Positions 35,830 to 45,232 of a stretch of DNA of 64,000 bases are shown here, in pieces; position 1 is the stretch's first letter, and each line of letters begins with the position of its first letter. Source of the DNA: Alkalimonas sp. (lineage in GTDB: Bacteria > Pseudomonadota > Gammaproteobacteria > Enterobacterales > Alteromonadaceae); NCBI RefSeq assembly GCF_020831925.1, contig NZ_JAFIFQ010000011.1, forward strand, positions 1-64,000, in the 5' to 3' direction. The position numbers were made by a program, and so were the translations under genes. The notes beneath the pieces are model-generated. The model was not told the origin of the DNA, made no database searches, and saw only the letters and a list, made by a program, of their open reading frames with translations.

Positions 35830-36792
35830 TCATTTCTGACACAGCGAAAGCCATAGCTCCCTCCAGTGAGAGTTCAGGCCTAAATCATCCAACACCAAAG
35901 CCCCATTGTTCGTTTCGGGGAAGTCCTCTAAAAGCTCCATTAGCCGTTTCCCCCAACTGGAGTTCGGACATATGACTGCCATCATTTTTTGCATGATACA
36001 AAAGTACATGAATGGCTTGGCATTATCTAAACCAAGCCATTCCTGAGGCAATGGAGAACGCTCCAGCACATTGATATTCCATAGTCGACTGTGATGGGCT
36101 GCTACATTTCGAATGAAGTTAAGACTGCGCAACCACCTCGCCAAAACATCTCCACTGGCTAAGCCATACTTATTGGCGATTTGATTTTTATCGTGGTACT
36201 TCATGCCGGCAAACAACCGGGATAGTAAGCCAAAATCCCAAACTTCGATAGCAACCCAAATCGGTAAATGCCCTTGATACTTTGCACTATGATGCTCGAT
36301 AAAAGGCTCCTTCCTGGCACGCCAAACCATGGTTTCGAATTTTTCAAGCCACAGTTGGTGATCTGTCTTTCCTTGATGGGGCCCTCTACGATTGGCTCTT
36401 TTGGCGAAGTTTCCATGCAGACACTCAGGATTTTGGTGCGCACAAGGGTCCTTTGCACCCAACAAATAGGCCACATCTACACGGATCGCCATTTCAATCC
36501 GCTCCAACGCATCAAGCGCTAATAGCCTTAGCCTCTTATCAAACACATAAAGTTGAACCACATCTTCAAAGTGACTGTCTGGCACAAAGTTATCGGAACG
36601 AACTGGACGGCGTTGCGTTGCAGTATGAGCATGGTCGATGGCACGAAGTGGATACCAGTAACCGCTGAGTCGGTAATAGCCAATTCTGGAAAGATAGTTT
36701 AATGCAGCAGCCTCGTGGTCTACTTTCAGACCGCGTTGCTGCAGAATGTTCAGTTGCTCTTCCATTGAGCGCCAAGGTTTTAATTCAGGCAT
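35830..36792 (-). CDS. Abi_2 (AbiD/AbiF-type) abortive-infection protein with HEPN motif
   Basis: 320 residues. The family start (QLNILQQRGLKVDHEAAALNYLSRIGYYRLSGYWYPLR) and middle (LYVFDKRLRLLALDALERIEMAIR) match Abi_2 proteins. The RNase-type HEPN motif RNVAAHHSRLWN (R-x4-H) lies near residue 240. Members cause abortive phage infection in lactococci and are thought to cut RNA. The GC content is low compared with the genes outside the islet. It lies 86 nt downstream of the nuclease-like gene on the same strand, so they could be one transcript. The usual toxin partner is not obvious. Confidence 0.85.
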   Translation of the reverse strand: MPELKPWRSMEEQLNILQQRGLKVDHEAAALNYLSRIGYYRLSGYWYPLRAIDHAHTATQRRPVRSDNFVPDSHFEDVVQLYVFDKRLRLLALDALERIEMAIRVDVAYLLGAKDPCAHQNPECLHGNFAKRANRRGPHQGKTDHQLWLEKFETMVWRARKEPFIEHHSAKYQGHLPIWVAIEVWDFGLLSRLFAGMKYHDKNQIANKYGLASGDVLARWLRSLNFIRNVAAHHSRLWNINVLERSPLPQEWLGLDNAKPFMYFCIMQKMMAVICPNSSWGKRLMELLEDFPETNNGALVLDDLGLNSHWRELWLSLCQK

Positions 36793-36878
36793 TAATTAGA
36801 TTCCAGCTCATGAAATCATGATGAAAAAAACCGCAAACAACCACTGAAAATTAACTATCAACACTTCGAGCCCACACC

Positions 36879-38753
36879 TCAAATACTTTTTGCGATTAAA
36901 TCGGCTTTCAGCAACCCGCCTTTGGTTAGTAAACGAGCGGAGAAATTTGGTTTGCGTTTACTCCGATAGGCATCATAAATTTGCTTTAGCCCATCCGCTG
37001 TGAGTAAAGAGATATTCACCTCGGTATCCATCTCAGCTGACTCAATAAAATCCTGCGAAAAACTTGGAGCAATAATCAGCACCTGTGCGACACGTTTTCC
37101 CTGATTTTCGCATCGTTTAACATAGGCCTTTATCTGCCGTGAAGTGCTGGAGTATTTTGCAAAATCACCATTCTTGCAGGTTTTGGCCTCACCAATAATA
37201 ATATCGTCATCGCTAATGGACAGGATAATATCAGCTTTATCTTTAGCCGTGTTTATCGACTTGCGAAGCTCTTCATCCACATTCAAATCCATCTGCTCCA
37301 GGATAGTTTTGGTGGCCTCCTCAAATTTCAGACCAAGATCTGCCTCGGAGACATCAATACCTGATTCTTTAAGCCCCATCAGATCACGTCGAGCTAAAGC
37401 AGCAAAATTTTCAATCAATTTATCATTTGCGCTGGCGAATACATCAAGCAGATGAAATCTTGGGTTACCCTTTTTGGGAAGATTCATCGTATCCCGCAAC
37501 TCTCTCATTTCATCGTTGCTAATTAAATAAAGCAGGTCATGTGGGGTGATGCTCAAAGCTCGTAACCGCTCGACATTGATTTCTTCAGTATCTTCAAGCT
37601 CAAACTCTCTTTTGAGACGTTGTGAAAGTGACTCTTGGCGGCCATCAGGATCTTTGCCATGGAAGCTCTCCTCCAGCGCATCGAACATTTCTTTATAGCC
37701 TGTTGCGCTCATGGCATTAAATTCACGATCAGTAGCTGTATTCAAACTATCCAGAATGACATCTATCCGCTCATCGACTGTTTGCCCTATTCGCTCAGCT
37801 TCAATATCCAGATCTGTGATCAGCTGCTTCAAGCGCTCTTTGCGTTTATTTTGACTTTCATTTTCGTCATACAGATCCCTTCCTAGCATATCCCTGACAG
37901 AAATACCGGAATGCATGATGGTTGAAATTCTCTCACTGCGGGAAACCCCACGAATTCGCTTACCATAACTTTTAAGAATGTTGGCAAGTTCAGCGTCGGA
38001 TAGCACCCGTAATATCCTTAACAAATGCTTATCCGCCAACTCTTTATGTTGAATTTGGTTAAGTATGGCAACGACTTCGTCAGGAATCAGTACTTCTGAG
38101 CGCTTCCGGTTGATGAAAATCACCCCCATCTCGCGTAAGTCCTGCAAACAATTTTCGACTGTTTCCTTCCCCGCTTTTATCGGATCAGACAGATGCTCAA
38201 TAGCTACGACTTCATCGTGAGAAATTTTCAGGTGCTGGGCGAGGACATTGAGAATACTTCGTTCATCATCAGAGATATTGGCTTGCCTGTTCGTTTTAAG
38301 ATCGTTGGAGTAGGCAATTTTAAGGCAGTCATTAAAAATCTTAAGTCGATGTTCACGACAGTAGTTATCCGCTGTACAGCTGTTTACCTCTTGCTGTATT
38401 TGCCTCGAAAGCGAGTCCAGCACCTCCCATTCCCGACTATATAATTGCTCTAGCCAACTAATTCGGGCTACGCCATTACCATCACGGCTTAGTATATTAA
38501 CCAGCAAAGCCATAGAGGCATCACAGAGTGTCAGCCGTTCTTCAATCGCAGCTTTGTAGTGACTGGAAACTGCCGCAAATAGCTGTGAGATTTCGCTACC
38601 TGATGCATCTTTGATTTGACGGTTGACCTTATTCAAGGTTTTGTCGATAACTGAATCATAAGCCGCAGCATTGCTGCACAACTTGTCCAGACAGGTAATG
38701 AACTTAGATTTTTCAATTTGATTTAGCGCAGACAGAACTTGGTTCAACTTCAT
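36879..38753 (-). CDS. Large protein with C-terminal PD-(D/E)XK-like nuclease core
   Basis: 624 residues; I do not recognise a named family. Helical N-terminal part, then a winged-helix-like stretch near 170-240. Two short SAP-like helix-extended-helix segments (SDAELANILKSYGKR; SNDEMRELRDTMNLPKKGNPRF) may bind DNA. The last 150 residues carry a restriction-nuclease-like core: KADIIL with D508, and IIIGEAKT with E522-x-K524, followed by a helix and VAQVLIIAPSF. All three catalytic positions are present, so an active nuclease is plausible. Next to Abi_2 and the MksBEFG operon it is a good candidate defence effector. That role is inference. Confidence 0.6.
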   Translation of the reverse strand: MKLNQVLSALNQIEKSKFITCLDKLCSNAAAYDSVIDKTLNKVNRQIKDASGSEISQLFAAVSSHYKAAIEERLTLCDASMALLVNILSRDGNGVARISWLEQLYSREWEVLDSLSRQIQQEVNSCTADNYCREHRLKIFNDCLKIAYSNDLKTNRQANISDDERSILNVLAQHLKISHDEVVAIEHLSDPIKAGKETVENCLQDLREMGVIFINRKRSEVLIPDEVVAILNQIQHKELADKHLLRILRVLSDAELANILKSYGKRIRGVSRSERISTIMHSGISVRDMLGRDLYDENESQNKRKERLKQLITDLDIEAERIGQTVDERIDVILDSLNTATDREFNAMSATGYKEMFDALEESFHGKDPDGRQESLSQRLKREFELEDTEEINVERLRALSITPHDLLYLISNDEMRELRDTMNLPKKGNPRFHLLDVFASANDKLIENFAALARRDLMGLKESGIDVSEADLGLKFEEATKTILEQMDLNVDEELRKSINTAKDKADIILSISDDDIIIGEAKTCKNGDFAKYSSTSRQIKAYVKRCENQGKRVAQVLIIAPSFSQDFIESAEMDTEVNISLLTADGLKQIYDAYRSKRKPNFSARLLTKGGLLKADLIAKSI

Positions 38754-38806
38754 TGGATATCCCTTTCTTATTGTTTTGATATTGCTTGCAGCAACGGCTA
38801 TCTAAC

Positions 38807-38823
38807 TGGTTATCATTTAACCA
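38807..38823. promoter_or_regulatory. Palindrome upstream of the nuclease-like gene
   Basis: TGGTTATCATTTAACCA has 6-bp arms around a 5-nt centre and lies 54 bases before the start codon, a place where an operator would sit. No regulator gene is adjacent. Confidence 0.35.
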
Positions 38824-38944
38824 AATGAGTATTCATACCCAATCTAGAACATAAGCTGCTGTTTCGCAATTTAAAACAGAATTTAGAACGTTCAGATATC
38901 ACACTGAACAGGCTTTACCATAAGCTTTGTCTGTTACGCCCCAA

Positions 38945-39490
38945 TCACTCAGGCCACACCCGCGCCAGCACAGTAACTGGCTCGGTTAGCGGCAAGGCGA
39001 TCAGCAGGCCTTCGCCGGAGGCGGGGAAAATACCGGTTAGAGCGGTGATATTGACCTGATGGCTGATCAGCACAGTGGGTGAGCTAAAGGGAGCCTGCGC
39101 CAGAAAGGCTCTTAATGCGCTGGTTTGTGCCTGGCCATCACCGCGGCCGGCAAAGAATGAATTCAGCAGTGGCAGGGGCTCAACCACTGAAAGCGCCATC
39201 AGCTGACCGGTTTCAAGGCAGCGACACCACTGACTGCTATAGATCTGCACGCTATCCTGTGTTTGCTGTTGCAGCAAACGCCCCCAAGCCTGGGCTTGCT
39301 GGCGGCCGCCTTCATTCAGATTACGCTGGGTGCTGCAGTCCTTCAGCACAAAACCTGCCGGGTCGCCGGTACCGGGGGCTAGGGCATGGCGCATCATCAA
39401 AATGGCATCGCCATCGCGCCAGGCTTGCCATGCACGCTCATCCGCCGACAGATTTAACGGGAACAGCAGTAAAAGCATCCACAGTTTCAC
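38945..39490 (-). CDS. Secreted histidine phosphatase family protein
   Basis: 181 residues with a short Sec signal peptide (MLLLLFPLNLSADE). The catalytic RHA lies in ILMMRHALAPGTGD near residue 35, with NLNEGGRQQA, the SSQWCRCLETGQ region and the second histidine in VLISHQVNITALTG. This is the branch-1 histidine phosphatase pattern. As an exported protein it is unlikely to be the cytosolic phosphohistidine phosphatase SixA; phosphate release from a small periplasmic substrate is more likely. Confidence 0.82.
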   Translation of the reverse strand: MKLWMLLLLFPLNLSADERAWQAWRDGDAILMMRHALAPGTGDPAGFVLKDCSTQRNLNEGGRQQAQAWGRLLQQQTQDSVQIYSSQWCRCLETGQLMALSVVEPLPLLNSFFAGRGDGQAQTSALRAFLAQAPFSSPTVLISHQVNITALTGIFPASGEGLLIALPLTEPVTVLARVWPE

Positions 39491-39551
39491 GCAGCAGCAC
39501 CCAAAGTCATCTTCACTTTAGTTGCAATACGCCATAAAGCAGCAAAAGGAT

Positions 39552-40352
39552 TTAGCTGGCGGGATAAAACCAGGCCTTTGTAATCAGACCGGCTTCGACC
39601 TGGTACACCACCGCCACCTCGGATGGCCTGTCGCTTAGGCCATGCACCCGCTCGTGGTCAATCACCTTGTTACCGACCACCATGCGGCTCAGTACTTCGG
39701 CCCGCAGCGCTGGTAGGGTAAAGCGCTCACTGGCATAGAACTGCCGCAGCGCGTCCAGGCCTTTTAGCGCAGGGCTGCTGGCTGGCATGCGGTAAATGGC
39801 GATATCCGGGTGATAGCAGCGACAAAATGCCGCTAAGTCTTTGGCATTGTAAGCCTCGAGCTGACGCTGCACCGGCTCAGCCATATCCGCTGGTACCAGT
39901 AAGTTTTTGTGCATAAAGCAGCTGTTATCATCTTCCTGGTAATCGGCAAAAGGGCCGCAAAACACAAAACCAGCGCTTTGGTACAAGCTACGGGCTGGCT
40001 TGAAAAAATCCATCGAACCGGTTTCCAGATAAAGATCGGTGATGCCGCTCGCAGCCGCTTCGGCCAGCACATGCTTGAGCAAAGCCCGGCCTACCCCTTT
40101 ACCCCTGGCTTCGGGAGCTGTTCGCATCGATTTAATCTCCCCCATGCCAGCACTGTGCTGCTTTAAGGCAACGCAGCCAAGCAATTGGCCGTCTTGCCAG
40201 GCGGTCCAAAAGCGAATATCCGCAGCTTTTAGTTTGCTTACATCCAGCGCATGCACACTCTCTGCCGGTGACGTGGCGTACATATCGGCCAGATGGCCTT
40301 GCAGTAACTGGATAACGGCTGGTGATTCAAGCGGATCAAGGAGGATCTTCAT
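39552..40352 (-). CDS. GNAT acetyltransferase fused to a SnoaL-like domain
   Basis: 266 residues. Residues 1-150 are a GNAT N-acetyltransferase: the acetyl-CoA loop is TAPEARGKGVGRALL, followed by LYLETGSMDFFKPARSLYQSAGF, close to PhnO/YjcF-type members. Residues 155-266 match an NTF2/SnoaL-like fold (QLEAYNAKDLAAFCRCYHPDIAIYRM... DHERVHGLSDRPSEVAVVYQVEAGLITKAWFY). Each normally occurs alone; together the second domain may bind the acceptor. Its substrate is unknown. Possible co-transcription with the phosphatase gene 61 nt downstream. Confidence 0.82.
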   Translation of the reverse strand: MKILLDPLESPAVIQLLQGHLADMYATSPAESVHALDVSKLKAADIRFWTAWQDGQLLGCVALKQHSAGMGEIKSMRTAPEARGKGVGRALLKHVLAEAAASGITDLYLETGSMDFFKPARSLYQSAGFVFCGPFADYQEDDNSCFMHKNLLVPADMAEPVQRQLEAYNAKDLAAFCRCYHPDIAIYRMPASSPALKGLDALRQFYASERFTLPALRAEVLSRMVVGNKVIDHERVHGLSDRPSEVAVVYQVEAGLITKAWFYPAS

Positions 40353-40433
40353 CAGAGTATGGTACTCGCGTCAGGGTCAGTCATCGTAGCATTGATTTGC
40401 TGGTCTAAAAAAGCAGGGTATTGCTAAAAAGCC

Positions 40434-43277
40434 TCAGACTTTCATCTTGCTGTGGTACAAGCACCAGGGGCGCTGTTCTGTCTTGCTTTGATACATAGCC
40501 GTGTCGGCTTGCTTGAGCAGGGTGGACGCTGATACCGGCTGCTGCGGTGAAAACAAAGCCACGCCAATGCTGCAAGAGACATCGATCGCCTGCCTGGCGT
40601 AGTGCTGACCACTGGTATTCAGCGCCTTGCTTAAGCGCGCAACGGCTTTTTCCAGTTCATCATCACTCTTGATTCGATCCAGGATCAACACAAACTCATC
40701 CCCTCCCAGCCTGGCTGCAAAATCCGTCGAACGGCTGGCTTGCTGCAACTTCATCGCGGTCTCAACCAGCAGCTGATCCCCGGCATCATGGCCATGCGTA
40801 TCATTCAGCTCTTTAAACTTATTCAGATCAAAATACATCAACGCCAAGCGGTGCTGATGCTTGCGTGCCAGCTGCAAACGCTGCTCCAGCTCTTTCGTGA
40901 AGAAGCGGCGGTTAGCCAGCTTGGTTAAATTGTCGTGATTGGCAATGTAAGATAGCTTTCGATTTCGTTTTAGCTGCAGCAAAGCACTGTAGCTAAGCAG
41001 CAAAAGCGCCCCCAGTAGGTAACTGAGCTTTGCTTGCCAGGTCCGCCACCAAGGGGAGATCACATTCAGCTGAATCCGCTTGCTGTCGGGATTCCAGATC
41101 CCATCCGCATTGGTCGAACGCACCTCCAGCTCGTACTGACCGTAAGGCAACTGACTTAAACTGAGCTGGTTGCCAGCCATGGCACGCCAGCTATTCACTA
41201 AGGGCTGCAGCCGGTATTGGTAGTGAATGCGCTCGGGGCTGAGAAACTCAAGCGCAGCAAATTCAAAGGCGTAATAACTCTGATCCGGCTGAATGGTGAG
41301 CTGCTCAATAAAAGCAGGCTGGCTTTGTGCCATCAACTGCACCGAGGTCAGGTGTAGCCTGGGGAAATCAGCATTGGCTGTCAACCGATCCGGGGCAAAC
41401 AACAACAGCCCCTGATTGCCACCAAACGCCAGCTCACTTGCCTTGGTGCGGCTGACCGCATTGGCATGAAACTCCATATCCAGCCAGTGCAGATGGCGGG
41501 ATAGAGCCGTAATCGTCAAGGTTTGCGGCTCAATACGACTCAGGGTCCGCATTCCCGTCAGCCAGATATCACCGTTCTCATCTTTGGCCAGGCCCCGTAA
41601 TTGATTCTCAGCCAGCCCCTGCTCTACCGTCAGATGGTGCTGCAATTGCCATTGCTGTTGTGCTTGTTGCCAGGCCAACACAAAAAGACCATGATCCTGG
41701 GTGGCCAGCCACAACCTGTCGGCGTCCAGTAGCAGGCTGGTAATATGGCGCTGTTTAAGTTCGGTAATACCGAGCTGCTCGGCCAGCTCCACCGCCTCCC
41801 CTTGCTGAACCAGCCACAAACCGCTTGAGCTGGCAAGCAGATAGCCCTGGGCAACAGGCTGAATATCGGTAATGTAGCCACGGGAAATCGGTGGATGCTC
41901 CATCAAGAGTGTGCGGTCTGCAAGATCCATCACCGCAAAACCACCATCATAAAAGCCAATCAAGAGGTGCTGCTGATCCTGCCGCAGGCTATAAACTTCC
42001 CGCTCGGCAATCAGAGTTTCCACCTGAGCACTGCCGGGATCAAAGCCAAGCAGTCCAACATTGGTGCCAAGCAGCACCTGTTCTTGCCATGGCAACAAAC
42101 TCCAAATCACTGTACGTGGCAAAGTCCCAGCTTCACCGGAAGCCGGGAAAGTAGTTAGCTGCTGGCTGCTTCTGTCGAAATGGTTTAAACCACTTTCCGT
42201 GCCAAACCAGACCTCCTGCTCGGTCGCAGCCACAGACCATACATGCTTATTGGTAATATTCTGATATTCCCCCAGATGGACTATGGCGGCATCAACCGGA
42301 TTCGCCACCGCCAGGCCATTGGTGGTCGCAACCCATAATTGCTCTGCCTGATCAAACAGCAACTGGCTGATGTTGTTATGAGGAATGCTGTATTGGATCT
42401 GAGGATGATGGCTGTAATGACGAATGCTATGATCCGGCAAGGATAAAACAGCAATGCCATCGTAAAAATACCCAAGCCAGAGTTCATTATTGCTAAGGGC
42501 CAACGACCAGATGCTATTGGATGCCAGCCTATCCGCGGTCAGTAATTGCTGATCCAGCTGCTTAGAATGGGTATCCAGAACCAACAAACCATCCCGCTGT
42601 GTTGCCAGATACAGCTTTTCGCCAACCAGAATGCCATCAAAAATGCGTTGGTGCCGAACATCAAAACCAGGCTGCTGCATCAGATCAATAAAGACCGGAG
42701 TCTGCTGCTGCTGTCGGTAATACAAACCTTGCTTGGTGCCGATCCACAAATTACCTGCCTGCTCAGCCAGAAATTTCACCTCCACCTCAGGCAAAATGAG
42801 CGTAAACTCTGACTGGCCATCCGCCAACAGGTACAAACCCACATCGGTGCCAACCCAGAGCCCCTGCTCTGCATCCTGATGCAAGGTCAGAATGGTTGCT
42901 TCGGGTTTGGGCAAAGATTGCAGCGCAAATAACTCCAACGTCTGATCAAACAGATACAAGCCTTTTTCTGTGCCAACCCAAAAGCGCTGCTGTCTGTCTT
43001 CCAACAAAGACAAAATATCATTGCTGCCAAGGCCTGTGTGCTCAGACAAGGGGTAATGCACAAAGCGCAAGCCATCAAAACGTGCCAATCCCCCTTTGGT
43101 ACCGAGCCAGATAAAGCCATCACGACGTTGCAAAAGGACATTGATGTAGGCCGAGGGTAGACCGTCTCTGACCGACAGACGGCGAAAGTGCAATTGTTCG
43201 GCGTCTAACTGGTAGCTGGCTGTGATGCCAGTTACAGGAAACACACATAGAGCCAAAATAATCAATAACTTAATCAT
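40434..43277 (-). CDS. Periplasmic two-component-type propeller diguanylate cyclase
   Basis: 947 residues with a Sec signal peptide. Repeated Reg_prop blades (RRDGFIWLGTKGGLARFDG, DRQQRFWVGTEKGLYLFD, EQGLWVGTDVGLYLL and so on) make two propellers up to about 640. A Y_Y_Y domain (YQYRLQPLVNSWRAM) follows near 690, then one TM helix near 770, and a cytosolic GGDEF domain with RLGGDEFVLIL. RSTD sits five residues before GGDEF, the canonical inhibitory RxxD site. So an external, probably polysaccharide-type, signal sets c-di-GMP synthesis. No EAL domain or DNA-binding output is present. Confidence 0.92.
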   Translation of the reverse strand: MIKLLIILALCVFPVTGITASYQLDAEQLHFRRLSVRDGLPSAYINVLLQRRDGFIWLGTKGGLARFDGLRFVHYPLSEHTGLGSNDILSLLEDRQQRFWVGTEKGLYLFDQTLELFALQSLPKPEATILTLHQDAEQGLWVGTDVGLYLLADGQSEFTLILPEVEVKFLAEQAGNLWIGTKQGLYYRQQQQTPVFIDLMQQPGFDVRHQRIFDGILVGEKLYLATQRDGLLVLDTHSKQLDQQLLTADRLASNSIWSLALSNNELWLGYFYDGIAVLSLPDHSIRHYSHHPQIQYSIPHNNISQLLFDQAEQLWVATTNGLAVANPVDAAIVHLGEYQNITNKHVWSVAATEQEVWFGTESGLNHFDRSSQQLTTFPASGEAGTLPRTVIWSLLPWQEQVLLGTNVGLLGFDPGSAQVETLIAEREVYSLRQDQQHLLIGFYDGGFAVMDLADRTLLMEHPPISRGYITDIQPVAQGYLLASSSGLWLVQQGEAVELAEQLGITELKQRHITSLLLDADRLWLATQDHGLFVLAWQQAQQQWQLQHHLTVEQGLAENQLRGLAKDENGDIWLTGMRTLSRIEPQTLTITALSRHLHWLDMEFHANAVSRTKASELAFGGNQGLLLFAPDRLTANADFPRLHLTSVQLMAQSQPAFIEQLTIQPDQSYYAFEFAALEFLSPERIHYQYRLQPLVNSWRAMAGNQLSLSQLPYGQYELEVRSTNADGIWNPDSKRIQLNVISPWWRTWQAKLSYLLGALLLLSYSALLQLKRNRKLSYIANHDNLTKLANRRFFTKELEQRLQLARKHQHRLALMYFDLNKFKELNDTHGHDAGDQLLVETAMKLQQASRSTDFAARLGGDEFVLILDRIKSDDELEKAVARLSKALNTSGQHYARQAIDVSCSIGVALFSPQQPVSASTLLKQADTAMYQSKTEQRPWCLYHSKMKV

Positions 43278-43417
43278 ATTATTTGGCAGCAGCTATAGGG
43301 TAATTTCAGCCTAGCAAATGCTCACAGAATATACAAAAGAAACGACCAGATTCCCGCTTTGAGGGGCAAGCAACTCGAGCCGCTCTCTAATCACGTCAAG
43401 CTGCCATAAGCAGTCAC

Positions 43418-45010
43418 TCAGGTTTGCTGGCAACAGTCGTCCAGTACTTGCTGAATCGAACTGCACAGCGTCTGTTCGGTAAATGCGGGGCTATTTAAAG
43501 CCAGCAAACGCTGCTGTAGCTCTTCGTCATCTAACAGCAAACGAGGCCGCAGCTTTTTTTGCTGTAATTTCTGTAGCATGTCTTCGATGGCAAAGACGGC
43601 AGTTAAATCCATGTAGTGCACACCGCGACAATCCAGCACAATGTCTTTGGTTTGCATCACCTGGTCGACCTTATCCATCCGATCCAGCATCTGCGCCATC
43701 GAGCCAAAAAACAACGGGCCGCTTAAGCGTACCAACCGCACGCCAGGGTGTCCGGGCTCATTCGGTACATCCAACAGTTCGTCCTCTTCCAAATGAATGT
43801 GGGCGGTTTTGGCCATGCGCCAGGTCACCAGCCCCATCGCCAGCACCACGCCAACCCCGACGGCAATCACCAGATCGACCAACACCGTCAGTGCAAACAC
43901 ACTGAGCATAATGATCACTTCTGGCTTGGGCGTGCCCTGTATACGCTTTAACAGGCGATAATCGAGAATATCAATACCAACCTTCACCAGAATGCCGGCC
44001 AGCACTGCCAGTGGGATCTGGGCTGCCAGCGGCGCCAGTCCCAGCAGCAAGGCCAGTAAGAACACCGCATGCACCATGCCACTGATCCGGGTACGGCCAC
44101 CGGCATTGACATTGACCACAGTGCGCATGGTGGCACCAGCACCAGGCAAGCCACCGATAAAGGCGCAGAGCATATTGCCAAGGCCCTGGCCAATCAGCTC
44201 TTTATTGGGTTTATGCCGGGTGCGGGTTATGGAGTCTGCTACCAGCGAGGTCAGCAAACTATCGATGGTGCCAAGCAACGCCAGCGTCAGCCCCAGGGTA
44301 AAAATCAGGCTCCATTGCGACAAGCTAAACTGTGGCAGATGAAACTCCGGCAAACCGGTTGGGATCTCACCAATCACCGGTACCTGCCAGCCCAGCAGTA
44401 CAGCAGCCAGGGTGCAAAGACAAAGCGCCAGCAATGGCGATGGCAAATAGCGGCTAATGCGCATTGGGGTAAACCAGACAATGGCAAAGGTCATCAAACC
44501 CAGTGCCAGCGCCTGCAGATTAAGCTCTGCCAGCGTATCGGGAAGCTTGGCCAATGCCTGCAGCGGCGAAGGGGATGGAGAAGCGCCAAGCAAGGGGGCG
44601 AGCTGCAACAAAATAATAATCACCCCAATGCCGCTCATAAAGCCGGAGATCACCGGATAGGGAATGTAGCGCACCAGGCCACCTACTTTGAGCAGGCCTA
44701 AAGCAATTTGCAATACCCCACCGACCAACACCACCGCCAGCGCCATCTGGAAGCTGCCGCCAAGGGCAGCAATGGCCGAGGCAAACACCACCGTCATCGG
44801 GCCTGTTGGGCCGGAAATCTGCACCCTGGTGCCACCAAAAAGCGCTGCCACTAATCCCAGCGCGATGGCACCATACAAACCTGCCGCTGCCCCGGCACCA
44901 GAAGCAACCCCAAAAGCCAGCGCCAATGGCAAAGCTACGATGCCAGCGGTCAGGCCACCAAAGAGATCGCCACGCAAGGTGGCGGCAGAATAAGTGTGAT
45001 GTGCTGCCAT
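43418..45010 (-). CDS. SulP family inorganic anion transporter
   Basis: 530-residue inner-membrane carrier with 10-14 hydrophobic helices (GDLFGGLTAGIVALPLALAFGVASG at the start; QISGPTGPMTVVFAS; GLGNMLCAFIGGLPGAGATMRT). A cytosolic C-terminal STAS domain starts near 430 (VRLVRLSGPLFFGSMAQMLDR... DCRGVHYMDLTAVFAIEDM). Bacterial members carry sulfate, bicarbonate or dicarboxylates. The presence of sulfur genes 8 kb away does not decide the substrate. No carbonic anhydrase is fused or adjacent. Confidence 0.92.
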   Translation of the reverse strand: MAAHHTYSAATLRGDLFGGLTAGIVALPLALAFGVASGAGAAAGLYGAIALGLVAALFGGTRVQISGPTGPMTVVFASAIAALGGSFQMALAVVLVGGVLQIALGLLKVGGLVRYIPYPVISGFMSGIGVIIILLQLAPLLGASPSPSPLQALAKLPDTLAELNLQALALGLMTFAIVWFTPMRISRYLPSPLLALCLCTLAAVLLGWQVPVIGEIPTGLPEFHLPQFSLSQWSLIFTLGLTLALLGTIDSLLTSLVADSITRTRHKPNKELIGQGLGNMLCAFIGGLPGAGATMRTVVNVNAGGRTRISGMVHAVFLLALLLGLAPLAAQIPLAVLAGILVKVGIDILDYRLLKRIQGTPKPEVIIMLSVFALTVLVDLVIAVGVGVVLAMGLVTWRMAKTAHIHLEEDELLDVPNEPGHPGVRLVRLSGPLFFGSMAQMLDRMDKVDQVMQTKDIVLDCRGVHYMDLTAVFAIEDMLQKLQQKKLRPRLLLDDEELQQRLLALNSPAFTEQTLCSSIQQVLDDCCQQT

Positions 45011-45063
45011 GAAATCGTCTTGTTGAAGTTATTTTCAGCAGACTTTGCGGATAATTGCAGCAA

Positions 45064-45083
45064 AGCCACAGTAAAGTGTGGCT
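45064..45083. promoter_or_regulatory. Inverted repeat in the leader of the SulP gene
   Basis: AGCCACA and TGTGGCT form a 7-bp stem with a 6-nt loop about 55 bases upstream of the sulP start. It could be an operator or an mRNA hairpin in the leader; there is no T-run. Confidence 0.35.
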
Positions 45084-45232
45084 AAGTTACCGGTTTAAGG
45101 CCTCAATAACAAGGCGGATCAGTTTGGTCTGTGGCTTGTAACATGGCCTGCAACACTGTGCTGCGCTCTCGCACTTGACTGGAGTAAGGCCAGACTTGCT
45201 ATGCTTACTAAAATTGGTAAGGTGCCCCTGGT

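Larger units (their letters stand above)
35713..38944. other. AT-richer islet carrying two putative defence genes
   Basis: From just after mksG to the histidine phosphatase gene the base composition turns visibly richer in A/T and codon use changes from the CTG/CAG-heavy style of mksBEFG. Both genes inside run on the minus strand, against the condensin operon. No integrase, transposase or flanking direct repeat was found. Boundaries are approximate. Confidence 0.55.

Noticed and set aside
44069-44701. 210-codon plus-strand ORF over the SulP gene
   Set aside because: Antisense shadow; low-complexity Gln/Lys-rich translation.
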